Assembly: GCF_003001815.1 (NCBI RefSeq)
Contig: NZ_PVMZ01000004.1
Coordinates: 62,001 to 126,000, forward strand
DNA: 64,000 bases
Source: Actinoplanes italicus
GTDB lineage: Bacteria > Actinomycetota > Actinomycetes > Mycobacteriales > Micromonosporaceae
Reading direction: 5' to 3'
Under the pieces are notes generated by a model. That model was given only the letters and a program-made list of their open reading frames with translations. It was not told the origin of the DNA and made no database searches. Below are positions 52,297-60,257 of the stretch, piece by piece (position 1 is the first letter of the stretch; each line of letters starts with the position of its first letter). The translations under genes and the position numbers were made by a program.

Positions 52297-52653
52297 TCAG
52301 GCGGCGGCCTGGCCGGGGACGTCCGAGGCGGGCCGGCGCCTGCCGATGCGGAGCCGGGAGACGCCGGCCGACATGAGCACGGCCGCCACGTCCGGAGTGC
52401 AGTTGTCGAAAAGGACCGTCACGTGCCGGGCGTCGCCGACATGGCAGGCGGCGGCCAGCGCGCCGAGGCTGAGCGGGCCGAGCTCGACCACGTCGGCCAG
52501 ATCGAGGACCAGGCGTAGTGGCCGGACCTGCCGGATGGCACGGATCAGAGCGTGCCGCAACTGGCAGGCGTCGTCGTCCGCGAGCAGGGCGTGCGGGTGG
52601 AGGACGAGAGTGCCGTCGGGGACGGTGACGACTTCGAGCGTGCTGGCGGCCAT
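52297..52653 (-). CDS. STAS-domain protein (anti-sigma factor antagonist type)
   Basis: The 118-residue protein has the STAS outline: a beta-strand TLVLHPHALLADDDACQLRHALIRA, a central VLDLADVVELGPLSLGALAAA where the phosphorylatable Ser/Thr would fall, and a C-terminal VLMSAGVSRLRIGR. Such proteins bind anti-sigma kinases and are reset by SpoIIE phosphatases. The loop reads ELGPLSLG, so Ser near residue 62 is the likely site. It is a monocistron facing the same way as the pectate lyase. A partner kinase is not visible. Confidence 0.8.
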   Translation of the reverse strand: MAASTLEVVTVPDGTLVLHPHALLADDDACQLRHALIRAIRQVRPLRLVLDLADVVELGPLSLGALAAACHVGDARHVTVLFDNCTPDVAAVLMSAGVSRLRIGRRRPASDVPGQAAA

Positions 52654-52831
52654 GACGGAAACCTCCAGTCACCCGGCTGTTCCCGGGTCGTCAACGCTAG
52701 GTCCTCCAGCCGTACTCGTCGAGACGTCAACCGGCTCTTTCACCTGGGCCTTAGGGAATTCACAGGTTCGAGCTGCGCAGTGTCACCCGACCGGTCGTGG
52801 TGCGTGAAAAACGACAGCGCCCGAACGGGGA

Positions 52832-52865
52832 GCGGCGCCCGCTCGAGGGTGTGAGCGGGCGCCGC
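52832..52865 (-). terminator. Terminator hairpin after second pectate lyase
   Basis: A perfect 13-bp inverted repeat GCGGCGCCCGCTC / GAGCGGGCGCCGC (52832-52844, 52853-52865) with an 8-nt loop lies 19 bp past the pectate lyase stop. Confidence 0.88.
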
Positions 52866-52884
52866 CGGGGGGTGGGAACAGGGA

Positions 52885-53841
52885 TCAGATCTTGCCGGTG
52901 CCGGCTCCGGCGACCACCGTCGCCTTGACCGTGTTGTTGGCCTGCGGGGTGTACGAGTAGGGGATCGCCGCGACGCTGGCGCCGTTGCGGACCTGCTCGG
53001 TGCCGGAGTTGACCTTGTAGTTGTTGAGCACCTTCACGTTGCCCTGGGCCGAGTCACCGGTCTGGGTGACGGTCGGGCTGCCGACGTTCTCGAAGTAGTT
53101 GCGCTCGACGAAGACGCCGGCGTTCTCGGTGCTCGCCACACCGTACGAGCCGATGTTGCCGTAGTAGTTGTTGAGCACGTGGACCGGGTTCGCGAAACGG
53201 ACCCGCGGGTGGCGCTGTCCGGTGCCTTCGAACCAGTTGTGCTTGTACGTCACGCGCAGCTTGCCGATGTCCTGGGAGCCGTTGTCGTCGCTGTGTCCGA
53301 GCAGCATCGACTTGTCGTGGTTGTGCAGGCGGTTCCAGGAGACCGTGATGTAGTCCGAGCCGCGCTTGATGTCGATCAGCCCGTCGTAGCCGTTCGACAG
53401 ATCGTTGTGGTCGATCCAGATGTTGGTGCTGCCCTCCTGGACGTTGATCGAGTCGTCGGCGGCGTTGCGGAACACCAGGTTGCGGATCCGCACGTTCTTG
53501 ACGCCGGACAGGTTGAGCCCGCCGCCGGTGATACCGCTGCCGGAGCCGACGCCGATGACCGTCTTGTTCGACGCGACGCTGTACATGCCCGAGATGGTGA
53601 TCAGGCCGGACACCCGGACGGTCTGTGACGTGCCCGAGCTCAGCGCCGACTTGAGGGCGGACGCCGTGGTGACGGTGACGACCGTGGACGTGGAGCCGCC
53701 CGGGGTTCCGCCGTTGAGGCTGGCGAAACCGACCGGGCTCGTCTCGGCCGCCCACACCGGCGTCGCGGTGGCGACGGCGAGGCCGCTGGCGGCCAGGACG
53801 CCGGCGGAGAGGGCGGAGAGGACGGTTCTCCGTGTGGACAT
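52885..53841 (-). CDS. Secreted PL1-family pectate lyase, second copy
   Basis: The 318-residue protein has a signal peptide (MSTRRTVLSALSAGVLAASG to about residue 32) and a PL1 beta-helix. IWIDHNDLSNGYDGLIDIKRGSDYITVSWNRL holds the calcium-binding aspartates. LLGHSDDN and GTGQRHPRVRFANPVHVLNNYY (catalytic arginine) follow. It lacks the extra discoidin module of the copy at 7275. ATG 53841 is chosen for GGAGGATCCCC just upstream. It shares an operator-like palindrome with that copy. Confidence 0.93.
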   Translation of the reverse strand: MSTRRTVLSALSAGVLAASGLAVATATPVWAAETSPVGFASLNGGTPGGSTSTVVTVTTASALKSALSSGTSQTVRVSGLITISGMYSVASNKTVIGVGSGSGITGGGLNLSGVKNVRIRNLVFRNAADDSINVQEGSTNIWIDHNDLSNGYDGLIDIKRGSDYITVSWNRLHNHDKSMLLGHSDDNGSQDIGKLRVTYKHNWFEGTGQRHPRVRFANPVHVLNNYYGNIGSYGVASTENAGVFVERNYFENVGSPTVTQTGDSAQGNVKVLNNYKVNSGTEQVRNGASVAAIPYSYTPQANNTVKATVVAGAGTGKI

Positions 53842-54153
53842 GGGGATCCTCCGTTGGGGGACGGATGCCGCCCGGGGTGGCGGCAATGGGGTGGACGGCG
53901 CGAACCTCGCCCTGGGGAATGGCGGTCCGGCGCGCGGCCGGATCGGTGGGTCCGGCCGTACGCTGCAGGTAAGCGCTTTCCTCGGCTGACGGTAAGCGCT
54001 GCAATCGAACTATGTCAATGTGTTGTGGGCGCGCTCCCCAGTCAGGTTGCCGACGTGCACGTTCCCTGCGCCGGGCCTCGGGCCTAACGTCCGGGTCACC
54101 GCATCCGCAACGTCCGCGATGGATGCCCGAGTGCCCGGGGGAGTGGGTACGCC
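53842..54153. promoter_or_regulatory. Divergent promoter region of pectate lyase 2 and LuxR regulator
   Basis: This 312-bp gap holds the palindromic operator and half-site at 53967-54000 on the pectate lyase side. On the other side is a 13-codon upstream reading frame (54119-54157) overlapping the proposed luxR-type start. No other gene is visible. Confidence 0.55.
53967..54000. promoter_or_regulatory. Operator-like palindrome plus half-site for pectate lyase 2
   Basis: AGGTAAGCGCTTTCCT (53967-53982) differs by one base from the perfect palindrome before pectate lyase 1 (8935-8950). GGTAAGCGCT (53991-54000) repeats the left half 24 bp later. The site is 126 bp upstream of the lyase start. 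Confidence 0.75.
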
Positions 54154-57100
54154 CTGAAGGCACCGCGTCTGCGACTCGGCGGGCCCGTCCTCGTCGGACG
54201 GCACCGGGAGCGGACGGCCGTCCGCGCTGCCGTTGCCGAGGCCGCGGACGGATCCGGCGGGGTGCTGTTCCTCACCGGCGAGGCCGGCATCGGCAAGACC
54301 AGGCTCGCCACCGATGCGATGGTCGCCGCCCGTGACGCGGGCCTGCGGGTCCTTCGCGGAAGAGCCACCTCTGGTACGGCCCAGTACCGCGCCCTTCGCG
54401 AAGCCTTCATGCCGGCCCTCCGCCACACCGGGCCGCCCGATGATCCACAGCTGCGCCCGTACCGCGCCGCCCTGTCCCGGCTGTTGCCCGAGTGGCGCCC
54501 CGACGACAGGGCCGCCACCGGCAGCAGCGGCCCCGACGATGCCCCGGTGGTCCTCGCCGAAGGCGTCCTGCGCCTGCTCACCGCCCTGGCCCGCCTCGCC
54601 GCCGCCCGTCCTGCCGAACCGCCCGTCGGCGCCGCCCGGGCTTCCGGGCCTCCCCGCGACGCCGTCGGGGCTTGCGGACCTGCCCGCGCCGCCGGAGACG
54701 GCGGTGGGCGGGGATGCGTGCTCGTGCTGGAGGACCTGCACGATGCCGACACGGACACTCTCGCGGTCCTCGACTACCTGGTCGATCATCTCGACGGCGA
54801 GCCGGTGCTGGTGATCGCGACGGTCCGGCCCGGTGCCAACCCCGGCATGACCCTGATCCGGGCCGCGACCCGCCGCCGGGCGGCCACGGTTCTGGAGCTG
54901 GGCCGGCTCGGCGGCGGCGAGGTGCGCGAACTCGCGGCCCAGTGCCTCGGCGTGACCCCGGATCGGGTGCCGGAACCGGCGCTGGGCAGGCTGATCGAGG
55001 CTGCCGACGGTATCCCGTTCCACATCGAGGAACTCGTGGCCGGCATGGTCGACGACCAGGCCCTCGTCGTGGAGGCGGACGGCTGGCGGGCCCGCGAGCC
55101 GTGGCAGCCCCGGCTTCCCCCCGGCCTGGCCGCCGGTATCGCCGTTCGTGCCGACCACCTCGGCCCGCCGGCCCGGGCGCTGTTGCGGGCCGCGGCGCTG
55201 ATCGGGCACCGCTTCCCGTCCGGGATCGCGGCCGTCGCGGCGGGCCTGCCCGCCGGCGACATGGCGAACTGCCTGCGTCTGGCCACCGACGCCCAGTTGA
55301 TCAACCCCACCGGCAGGCCGGGTGAGTACGCCTTCCGCCATGCCCTGACCGCCGAGGCTCTGCGCTCGACGCTGCTCCCCGCCGAGTCCGCCGATCTTGC
55401 CCGCAGGGCCGCGTCGGCGCTGGACGGGTGGGAGCCGGGGCCGAGATCGGGGCAGGCCGGCCGTGTTCCGGCGGTGGAGGGGCGGGAGCCGGGGCCGTGG
55501 CCGGGGGAGGGGGACGCCGAACTGGCGGCGCGGCTGTGGCTGCAGGCCGGGGAGGCGAAGCGGGCGGCTCGGCTGCTCGGGGAGCTCGCGGAGCGGGCCC
55601 GGTTGCAGGGCGCCGCCTCGACCGCGGTCGTCCAGGCCGGGAGGGCGCTGGCCACGCTGGACGGCGAACCCGAGGGCGATCCCACGGTCGTCGACCTGCG
55701 CACGATTCTGCTGGACGCGCTGGTCGACGCGGGTGAGATGGAGCGCGCCGCCGAGGAGGGGGCGCGCCTGGACCTGCATGCCGGTGCCGGGCGCCGCGCT
55801 GCCGTACACCTGCGTCTTGCGAAAGCCGCGAGCACCGCCGGGCGGTGGGCGGACGGACTGCGGGAGATCGCGATGGTCCGTGCCCTGGACCCCGGGCCGG
55901 AGCTGGCCGCCGAGGCCGACGCCGTGGAGGCGTTCCTGGTGTTCCTGAACCCGGCGCCGGATCGGATGTCGCGGGCCGGGCACCTCGCCGAGCGTGCTCT
56001 GCGGGCCGCCGCCTCGCCGGAGGTGCGGTGTGCGGCGCTGGAGGTGCTGGCCGGCTGCGCCCGCAGCCGCGACCTCGGCGCGTCCCGGGCGTTCAGCGAG
56101 CGGGCGCTCGCGATCGCCGAGGAGCACGGGCTGACCGGTCATCGGCTGCGGATGCTGTTCCACCTGGGTGTTCTCGACGGCATTCACGAGGCGAACCCGG
56201 CCCGGCTGGTCTTCGCCCACGCGGCCGCCGTCACCGCGGGCGCCGTCGTCACCGCCCTGATCATCGAATGTGAGCTGGTCGTCGTGCACCTCACCCGCGG
56301 CGAGTTCGGCGAGGCGGAGCGGCGGGCGCGCCACGTCGAGGAGGCCGCCGGCCGGCTGCGCCTTCCGGCGACCCGGTTGATCGCGCTGGCCTTCCGCGTC
56401 TGCGTGGCCGGGCACCGGGGGATCAAGGACGAGACCGAGCAGCTGTACGGACGGTTCAGCGCCCTGGGCGGCGCGGGCACCGATCACGCCGCCGCCGTCT
56501 GGGGGCTGGGTCTCGCGTTCGAAGCGATCATGGACGAGGACCGGGAGCGGGCCTGGCACTGGCTGGACCGGGCGATCGCCAAGGAGGACGACCTGCCCCC
56601 GCACTACCTGTCGTTCAACCGCGGCCCGCACCTGCTGCTCGCCGTGCTGTCCGGCAAGGCGGGCCGGGCCGAGGCTGACGCGCTCGCCGGTTCGGCGCAC
56701 GGCCAGGCCCGCTGGAACCGGCAGTTCGTGCTGCTCAGCCGGGCGATACTGGACGGGCGGGAAGGTCTTGCCGCGGACGCCGTAGCGGGTGTGGCGGCGT
56801 TCGAGGAGCTCGCTTCGCCGTACCCGCTCGCCAGGAACTGGGGTCTGCGGTTGATCGGGGAGAGCGCGTACACGGACGGCTGGGGCCGCCCGCGGGAGTG
56901 GCTGACCGTCGCCGAGGCCTGGTTCCACGACGCCGGAGCGGCTCGGGTCGCGGCGTCCTGCCGGCATCTGTTGCGCGCGATGGGCGTACCGCTGCCGCAG
57001 CGCCGACGGGGCAGCGACCGGATCCCGCCCGCGCTGCGCAAGGCCGGGGTGACCGTGCGGGAGCTGGAGGTGCTCGAGCTGGTCGCGCAGCGTCTCGGGA

Positions 57101-57246
57101 ACCGGGAGATCGCGGCGCGGCTGTTCCTGTCGCCGCGCACCGTGGAGAAGCACGTGGCGAGTCTGCTGCTCAAGACCGGCCGGCGGGACCGGGCGGCGCT
57201 GGCGCGGCTGGAGAATATGGGTGGTCCCGGCACGAACATGGGTTGA
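54154..57246 (+). CDS. Large ATPase-type LuxR regulator (LAL family), start codon uncertain
   Basis: The product is about 1030 residues. The N-terminal AAA-type ATPase has LVGRHRERTAV, Walker A GEAGIGKT (about residues 42-49) and Walker B VLVLEDLHDAD. A long helical repeat region and a C-terminal LuxR helix-turn-helix (VTVRELEVLELVAQRLGNREIAARLFLSPRTVEKHV) follow. The first ATG/GTG/TTG in frame is GTG 54262, which would delete the conserved strand and LVGR motif before Walker A. The frame is open back to 54088, and the only upstream candidates are CTG 54154 or 54169. GGGGGAG lies 10 nt before CTG 54154. LAL regulators often activate carbohydrate or secondary-metabolite genes. Confidence 0.85.
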   Translation: MKAPRLRLGGPVLVGRHRERTAVRAAVAEAADGSGGVLFLTGEAGIGKTRLATDAMVAARDAGLRVLRGRATSGTAQYRALREAFMPALRHTGPPDDPQLRPYRAALSRLLPEWRPDDRAATGSSGPDDAPVVLAEGVLRLLTALARLAAARPAEPPVGAARASGPPRDAVGACGPARAAGDGGGRGCVLVLEDLHDADTDTLAVLDYLVDHLDGEPVLVIATVRPGANPGMTLIRAATRRRAATVLELGRLGGGEVRELAAQCLGVTPDRVPEPALGRLIEAADGIPFHIEELVAGMVDDQALVVEADGWRAREPWQPRLPPGLAAGIAVRADHLGPPARALLRAAALIGHRFPSGIAAVAAGLPAGDMANCLRLATDAQLINPTGRPGEYAFRHALTAEALRSTLLPAESADLARRAASALDGWEPGPRSGQAGRVPAVEGREPGPWPGEGDAELAARLWLQAGEAKRAARLLGELAERARLQGAASTAVVQAGRALATLDGEPEGDPTVVDLRTILLDALVDAGEMERAAEEGARLDLHAGAGRRAAVHLRLAKAASTAGRWADGLREIAMVRALDPGPELAAEADAVEAFLVFLNPAPDRMSRAGHLAERALRAAASPEVRCAALEVLAGCARSRDLGASRAFSERALAIAEEHGLTGHRLRMLFHLGVLDGIHEANPARLVFAHAAAVTAGAVVTALIIECELVVVHLTRGEFGEAERRARHVEEAAGRLRLPATRLIALAFRVCVAGHRGIKDETEQLYGRFSALGGAGTDHAAAVWGLGLAFEAIMDEDRERAWHWLDRAIAKEDDLPPHYLSFNRGPHLLLAVLSGKAGRAEADALAGSAHGQARWNRQFVLLSRAILDGREGLAADAVAGVAAFEELASPYPLARNWGLRLIGESAYTDGWGRPREWLTVAEAWFHDAGAARVAASCRHLLRAMGVPLPQRRRGSDRIPPALRKAGVTVRELEVLELVAQRLGNREIAARLFLSPRTVEKHVASLLLKTGRRDRAALARLENMGGPGTNMG

Positions 57247-57289
57247 TCGACTTCGCCGCCGACGGTGCGCTGCCGTCGAGACTGCGAGG

Positions 57290-58399
57290 ATGAGTCCATT
57301 GTTGACAGCAACCCTCGCCGCTCTCCTCGCGGTGAACCCGGTGCCGGCGAGCACCTGGACGGAAGTGCCCAGCCCGAGCCCGGGCCCCGAGTCGAACCGG
57401 CTGCGCGGCGTGTCCGCGGTGGCCGCCGGCGACGTCTGGTCGGTCGGCCACTCGCTCGGCGGAGGTGGCCTGCAGCAGCCGATGACCCAGCACTGGGACG
57501 GCGTGTCGTGGAAGACCGTCGCCGTCGCCGTCGACGAGGAGCGGCACGCCACACTCACCGCGGTGGCCGGGGCGGCGCCGGCCGATCTGTGGGCCGTCGG
57601 ATCCACCGCCACGTCCGTTCACGATCCTGACAGCCGTTCCGATCCGGCCGATCCACGCCCGCTGATCCTGCGCGGTGACGGCACCCGGTGGACGCCATGG
57701 CCGATCGCGGGGCCCGGCCATCTCGCCGCCGTCGACATGTTCGGTTCGTCCGACGGCTGGGCCGTCGGCTCCCACATCCCGGCCGGAGCCGTCGAACCGC
57801 GCGGGCTGATCCTGCGCTGGACGGGCCGCACCTGGGCGCAGGTTCCGGCACCCGGCCCGGGGCCGCTGTGGCTCACCGGCGTCAGCGTCCGGACCGCCGA
57901 CGACGTGTGGGCGGTCGGGTACCGCGGCACCGGCGAAGCGGTCGCGCTGCACTGGGACGGCCTGGAGTGGCAGCAGTCGAAGCTCGGCCTGGACGCTGCC
58001 ACCGGCACCGCCCTCTACGGCGTCACGGCCGTTTCTGATCGTGAGGTGTGGGCGGTCGGCTACTCCTGGCCGCGCGGCAAACGGCAGGCGCTGGCGTTGC
58101 GTTTCGACGGGACGGCGTGGGAGCGGATCCCGGTCGACGTCACCGAGGAGGGCACCCAGTTCCGCGGTGTGGTGGCGGTGCCGGGCGGAGTGTGGGCGGT
58201 CGGCTACTACGTCGACCGGGTCGACACCGCGCTGATCATGACGTTCGACGGCGAGAAGTTCGTCAAGGACCCGCCGCCGCCGTACTCGCAGAACCACAGC
58301 GGGACCGCGATCACCGGTGTCACCGCGACCCCGGCCGGCGAGCTGTGGGCGGTCGGTTGCAAGGGCAACGGGACGCGGGTTCTGCGCAGGGCGACGTGA
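57290..58399 (+). CDS. Secreted beta-propeller-like repeat protein
   Basis: The 369-residue protein has a short signal peptide (MSPLLTATLAALLAVNPVPAS). Six to seven repeats of about 50 residues follow the pattern TGVSxxxxDDVWAVGYxxxGxxxALHWDGxxWxxxxLG. Such tryptophan-rich VWAVG...WDG repeats form a propeller in many secreted actinobacterial proteins of unknown function. ATG 57290 is the first start with a signal sequence; the longer frame to 57221 overlaps the LuxR gene. It lies 43 bp after that gene. Confidence 0.78.
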   Translation: MSPLLTATLAALLAVNPVPASTWTEVPSPSPGPESNRLRGVSAVAAGDVWSVGHSLGGGGLQQPMTQHWDGVSWKTVAVAVDEERHATLTAVAGAAPADLWAVGSTATSVHDPDSRSDPADPRPLILRGDGTRWTPWPIAGPGHLAAVDMFGSSDGWAVGSHIPAGAVEPRGLILRWTGRTWAQVPAPGPGPLWLTGVSVRTADDVWAVGYRGTGEAVALHWDGLEWQQSKLGLDAATGTALYGVTAVSDREVWAVGYSWPRGKRQALALRFDGTAWERIPVDVTEEGTQFRGVVAVPGGVWAVGYYVDRVDTALIMTFDGEKFVKDPPPPYSQNHSGTAITGVTATPAGELWAVGCKGNGTRVLRRAT

Positions 58400-58404
58400 A
58401 ACCC

Positions 58405-58419
58405 GGGTAGCGACTACCC
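58405..58419. promoter_or_regulatory. Small inverted repeat GGGTAG/CTACCC
   Basis: GGGTAG-CGA-CTACCC (58405-58419) lies just past the propeller gene and about 75 bp before the next start. It could be a weak terminator or a regulator-binding site. Confidence 0.25.
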
Positions 58420-58492
58420 ATGTGGGCTGGGTGTTCCCGCTGGCAATGTTCCCGGCGTCAACCTTTGGCGCCGAGAAACGGAGCACCCTCGA

Positions 58493-58990
58493 ATGAAATC
58501 ATCTCGCGTTCTGGCCGTGCCGGCGGTCGCCCTGGCCGCCGGCCTCGGCTCGGCCGTCATCGCCACCCCGGCGCAGGCAGCCCAGCTGGCGCAGGCCTGC
58601 ACCCGCCCGACGGTCGCCTATCACGCCTGCCTGACGGTGGAGTCGACCTCGGTCTTCAACGAATACAAGATCACCGCTGGGCTGGACTCGTTCATGTCCC
58701 AGCAGTATGCCGGGGAGGTCGTCGCGGGCGGTGCCTTCACGGCCAACCTCTACGCCGATGACCCGGGCGGCAGCGATCGGCTGATCGCCTCGATCCCGCT
58801 CGCCTGGGTGGGTGCCGGGGCGGAGGGCCTCGGCCAGGAGCACGCCATCTGGATGAGCTGCCGGTACCTCAACGAGGACACCGACGGCAAGGACGAGTTG
58901 TACGCCCACATCTCCTGGTTCGATCCGCACAACGGCCAGTGGACCACCCGTCAGACCGGAATCGTCTCGTACGAGTTCGCCTGTAGGTAG
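58493..58990 (+). CDS. Small secreted protein of unknown function
   Basis: The 165-residue protein has a signal peptide (to about residue 29, TPAQAAQ). The mature domain has four cysteines (QACTRP, YHACLTV, WMSCRYL, EFACR), likely two disulfides, and many aromatic residues. No family is recognised. ATG 58493 has GGAG about 10 nt upstream. A strong terminator follows, so it is a single unit. Confidence 0.72.
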   Translation: MKSSRVLAVPAVALAAGLGSAVIATPAQAAQLAQACTRPTVAYHACLTVESTSVFNEYKITAGLDSFMSQQYAGEVVAGGAFTANLYADDPGGSDRLIASIPLAWVGAGAEGLGQEHAIWMSCRYLNEDTDGKDELYAHISWFDPHNGQWTTRQTGIVSYEFACR

Positions 58991-59000
58991 GGCCGGTGCG

Positions 59001-59033
59001 ATAGCCGGGCGCGCGATGGGGGCGCCCGGCTAT
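59001..59033 (+). terminator. Terminator hairpin after the 58493 gene
   Basis: A perfect 12-bp inverted repeat ATAGCCGGGCGC / GCGCCCGGCTAT (59001-59012, 59022-59033) with a 9-nt loop begins 10 bp past the stop codon. Confidence 0.88.
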
Positions 59034-59048
59034 ACACCCGTGTGTCTA
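59031..59048. promoter_or_regulatory. Possible PadR operator/promoter element
   Basis: TATACACCCGTGTGTCTA contains an ACAC/GTGT inverted repeat 11 bp before the padR-type ATG. PadR proteins commonly bind ATAC/ACAC-GTGT-type sites over their own promoter. Its left end touches the upstream terminator. Confidence 0.45.
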
Positions 59049-59058
59049 GTGCGCTGCC

Positions 59059-59583
59059 ATGACGATCGCGACCGCGTTCCTCGCGCTCCTGGAGAGCGGG
59101 CCCCGGCACGGCTACGACCTCAAGCAGGCCTACGACCAGCACTTCGGGGTCGACCGGCCGCTGCATTACGCCCAGGTCTACACCACGCTCGCCAAACTGC
59201 TGCGCAACGGACTCGTCACCGTCGACGGCGTCGAGGGCGACGGCGGACCGGACCGCAAAAGATACACGGTCACCGAGGCCGGCGTCACCGATGTGCAGCG
59301 CTGGCTCGACGAGCCGGAGAAGCCGCAGCAGTACCTGCAGAGCGGCCTCTACGCCAAGGTCATCGGCGCGCTGCTGACCGGCCGTTCCGCGGCCGCCGTC
59401 CTGGACGCCCAGCGCGACGAGCACCTGGACGCGATGCGCGAGCTGACCAGGCGCAAGATGGACGGTGACCTCGCCGATCGGCTGATCTGCGACCACGCGC
59501 TGTTCCACCTCGACGCCGACCTGCGCTGGCTCGAACACACCGCCGATCACCTCGACGAGCTGGCCGAGCAGGTGCGCGGATGA
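59059..59583 (+). CDS. PadR-family transcriptional regulator
   Basis: The 174-residue protein has the PadR winged helix (FLALLESGPRHGYDLKQAYDQHFGVDRPLHYAQVYTTLAKLLRNGLV, then DRKRYTVTEAG) and a Vir C-terminal helical dimerisation domain. Its stop overlaps the ATPase start (ATGA), and that gene overlaps the permease the same way. The three form one operon in which PadR probably represses its own transporter until a ligand binds. Confidence 0.93.
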   Translation: MTIATAFLALLESGPRHGYDLKQAYDQHFGVDRPLHYAQVYTTLAKLLRNGLVTVDGVEGDGGPDRKRYTVTEAGVTDVQRWLDEPEKPQQYLQSGLYAKVIGALLTGRSAAAVLDAQRDEHLDAMRELTRRKMDGDLADRLICDHALFHLDADLRWLEHTADHLDELAEQVRG

Positions 59584-60257
59584 ACCCGCTGCTCATCGCC
59601 GAGGGGCTGCACAAGTCGTACGGGCCGACGACCGCCCTGGCCGGCGCCGACCTGGTGCTGCACGCCGGTGAGATCCTGTCGATCATGGGGCCGTCCGGGT
59701 CCGGCAAATCCACCCTGCTGCACTGCGCGGCGGGCCTCACCAGCCCGGACAGCGGGCACATCACGTACGACGGCAGGCTCTTGACCGAGATGAGCGACGT
59801 CGAGCGCAGCGCCCTGCGTCGCCGCGAGTTCGGCTTCGTCTTCCAGTTCGGGCAGCTGGTGCCCGAACTGACGGCGCTGGAGAACGTCGCCCTGCCGCTG
59901 CGGCTCGACGGCATCCGCAAACGGGCCGCCGAGCGCCGCGCCACCGGCCTGCTCGACCGGCTCGGCCTCGCCGGCAAGGCGCGCTCGCGGCCCGGCGAAC
60001 TCTCCGGCGGCCAGCAGCAGCGCGTCGCGGTCGCCCGCGCGCTGATCGCCGAGCCGAAGGTGCTGTTCGCCGACGAGCCGACCGGCGCCCTCGACTCGGT
60101 CTCCGGCGAGCAGGTCATGGAGATGCTGACCAGGTCGGCCCGGCAGTCCGGCGCCGCCGTCGTGCTGGTCACCCACGACGCCCGGATCGCGGCCTACGCC
60201 GACCGCGGCATCGTGGTCCGCGACGGCCGCAGCCTCGACCGGGCCCGTGCGCGATGA
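59580..60257 (+). CDS. ABC transporter ATPase, MacB/LolD type
   Basis: The 225-residue ATPase has Walker A GPSGSGKST (37-45), Q-loop FVFQFGQLVPELTALENVALPL, signature LSGGQQQRVAVARAL, Walker B VLFADEPTGALD and the H-loop VTHD. The sequence and length match LolD/MacB-type ATPases that pair with FtsX-like permeases in mechanotransmission systems. It is coupled to both neighbours by 4-bp overlaps. Confidence 0.95.
   Translation: MNPLLIAEGLHKSYGPTTALAGADLVLHAGEILSIMGPSGSGKSTLLHCAAGLTSPDSGHITYDGRLLTEMSDVERSALRRREFGFVFQFGQLVPELTALENVALPLRLDGIRKRAAERRATGLLDRLGLAGKARSRPGELSGGQQQRVAVARALIAEPKVLFADEPTGALDSVSGEQVMEMLTRSARQSGAAVVLVTHDARIAAYADRGIVVRDGRSLDRARAR

Noticed and set aside
54010..57612. 1200-codon open frame on the minus strand opposite the LuxR regulator
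   Set aside because: It is a product of high-GC codon bias. It has no protein family features and lies wholly antisense to a gene with clear ATPase and helix-turn-helix motifs.
58405..58419. GGGTAG/CTACCC as the terminator of the propeller gene
   Set aside because: The stem is only 6 bp and much weaker than the other hairpins in this window, so I list it only as a low-confidence site.
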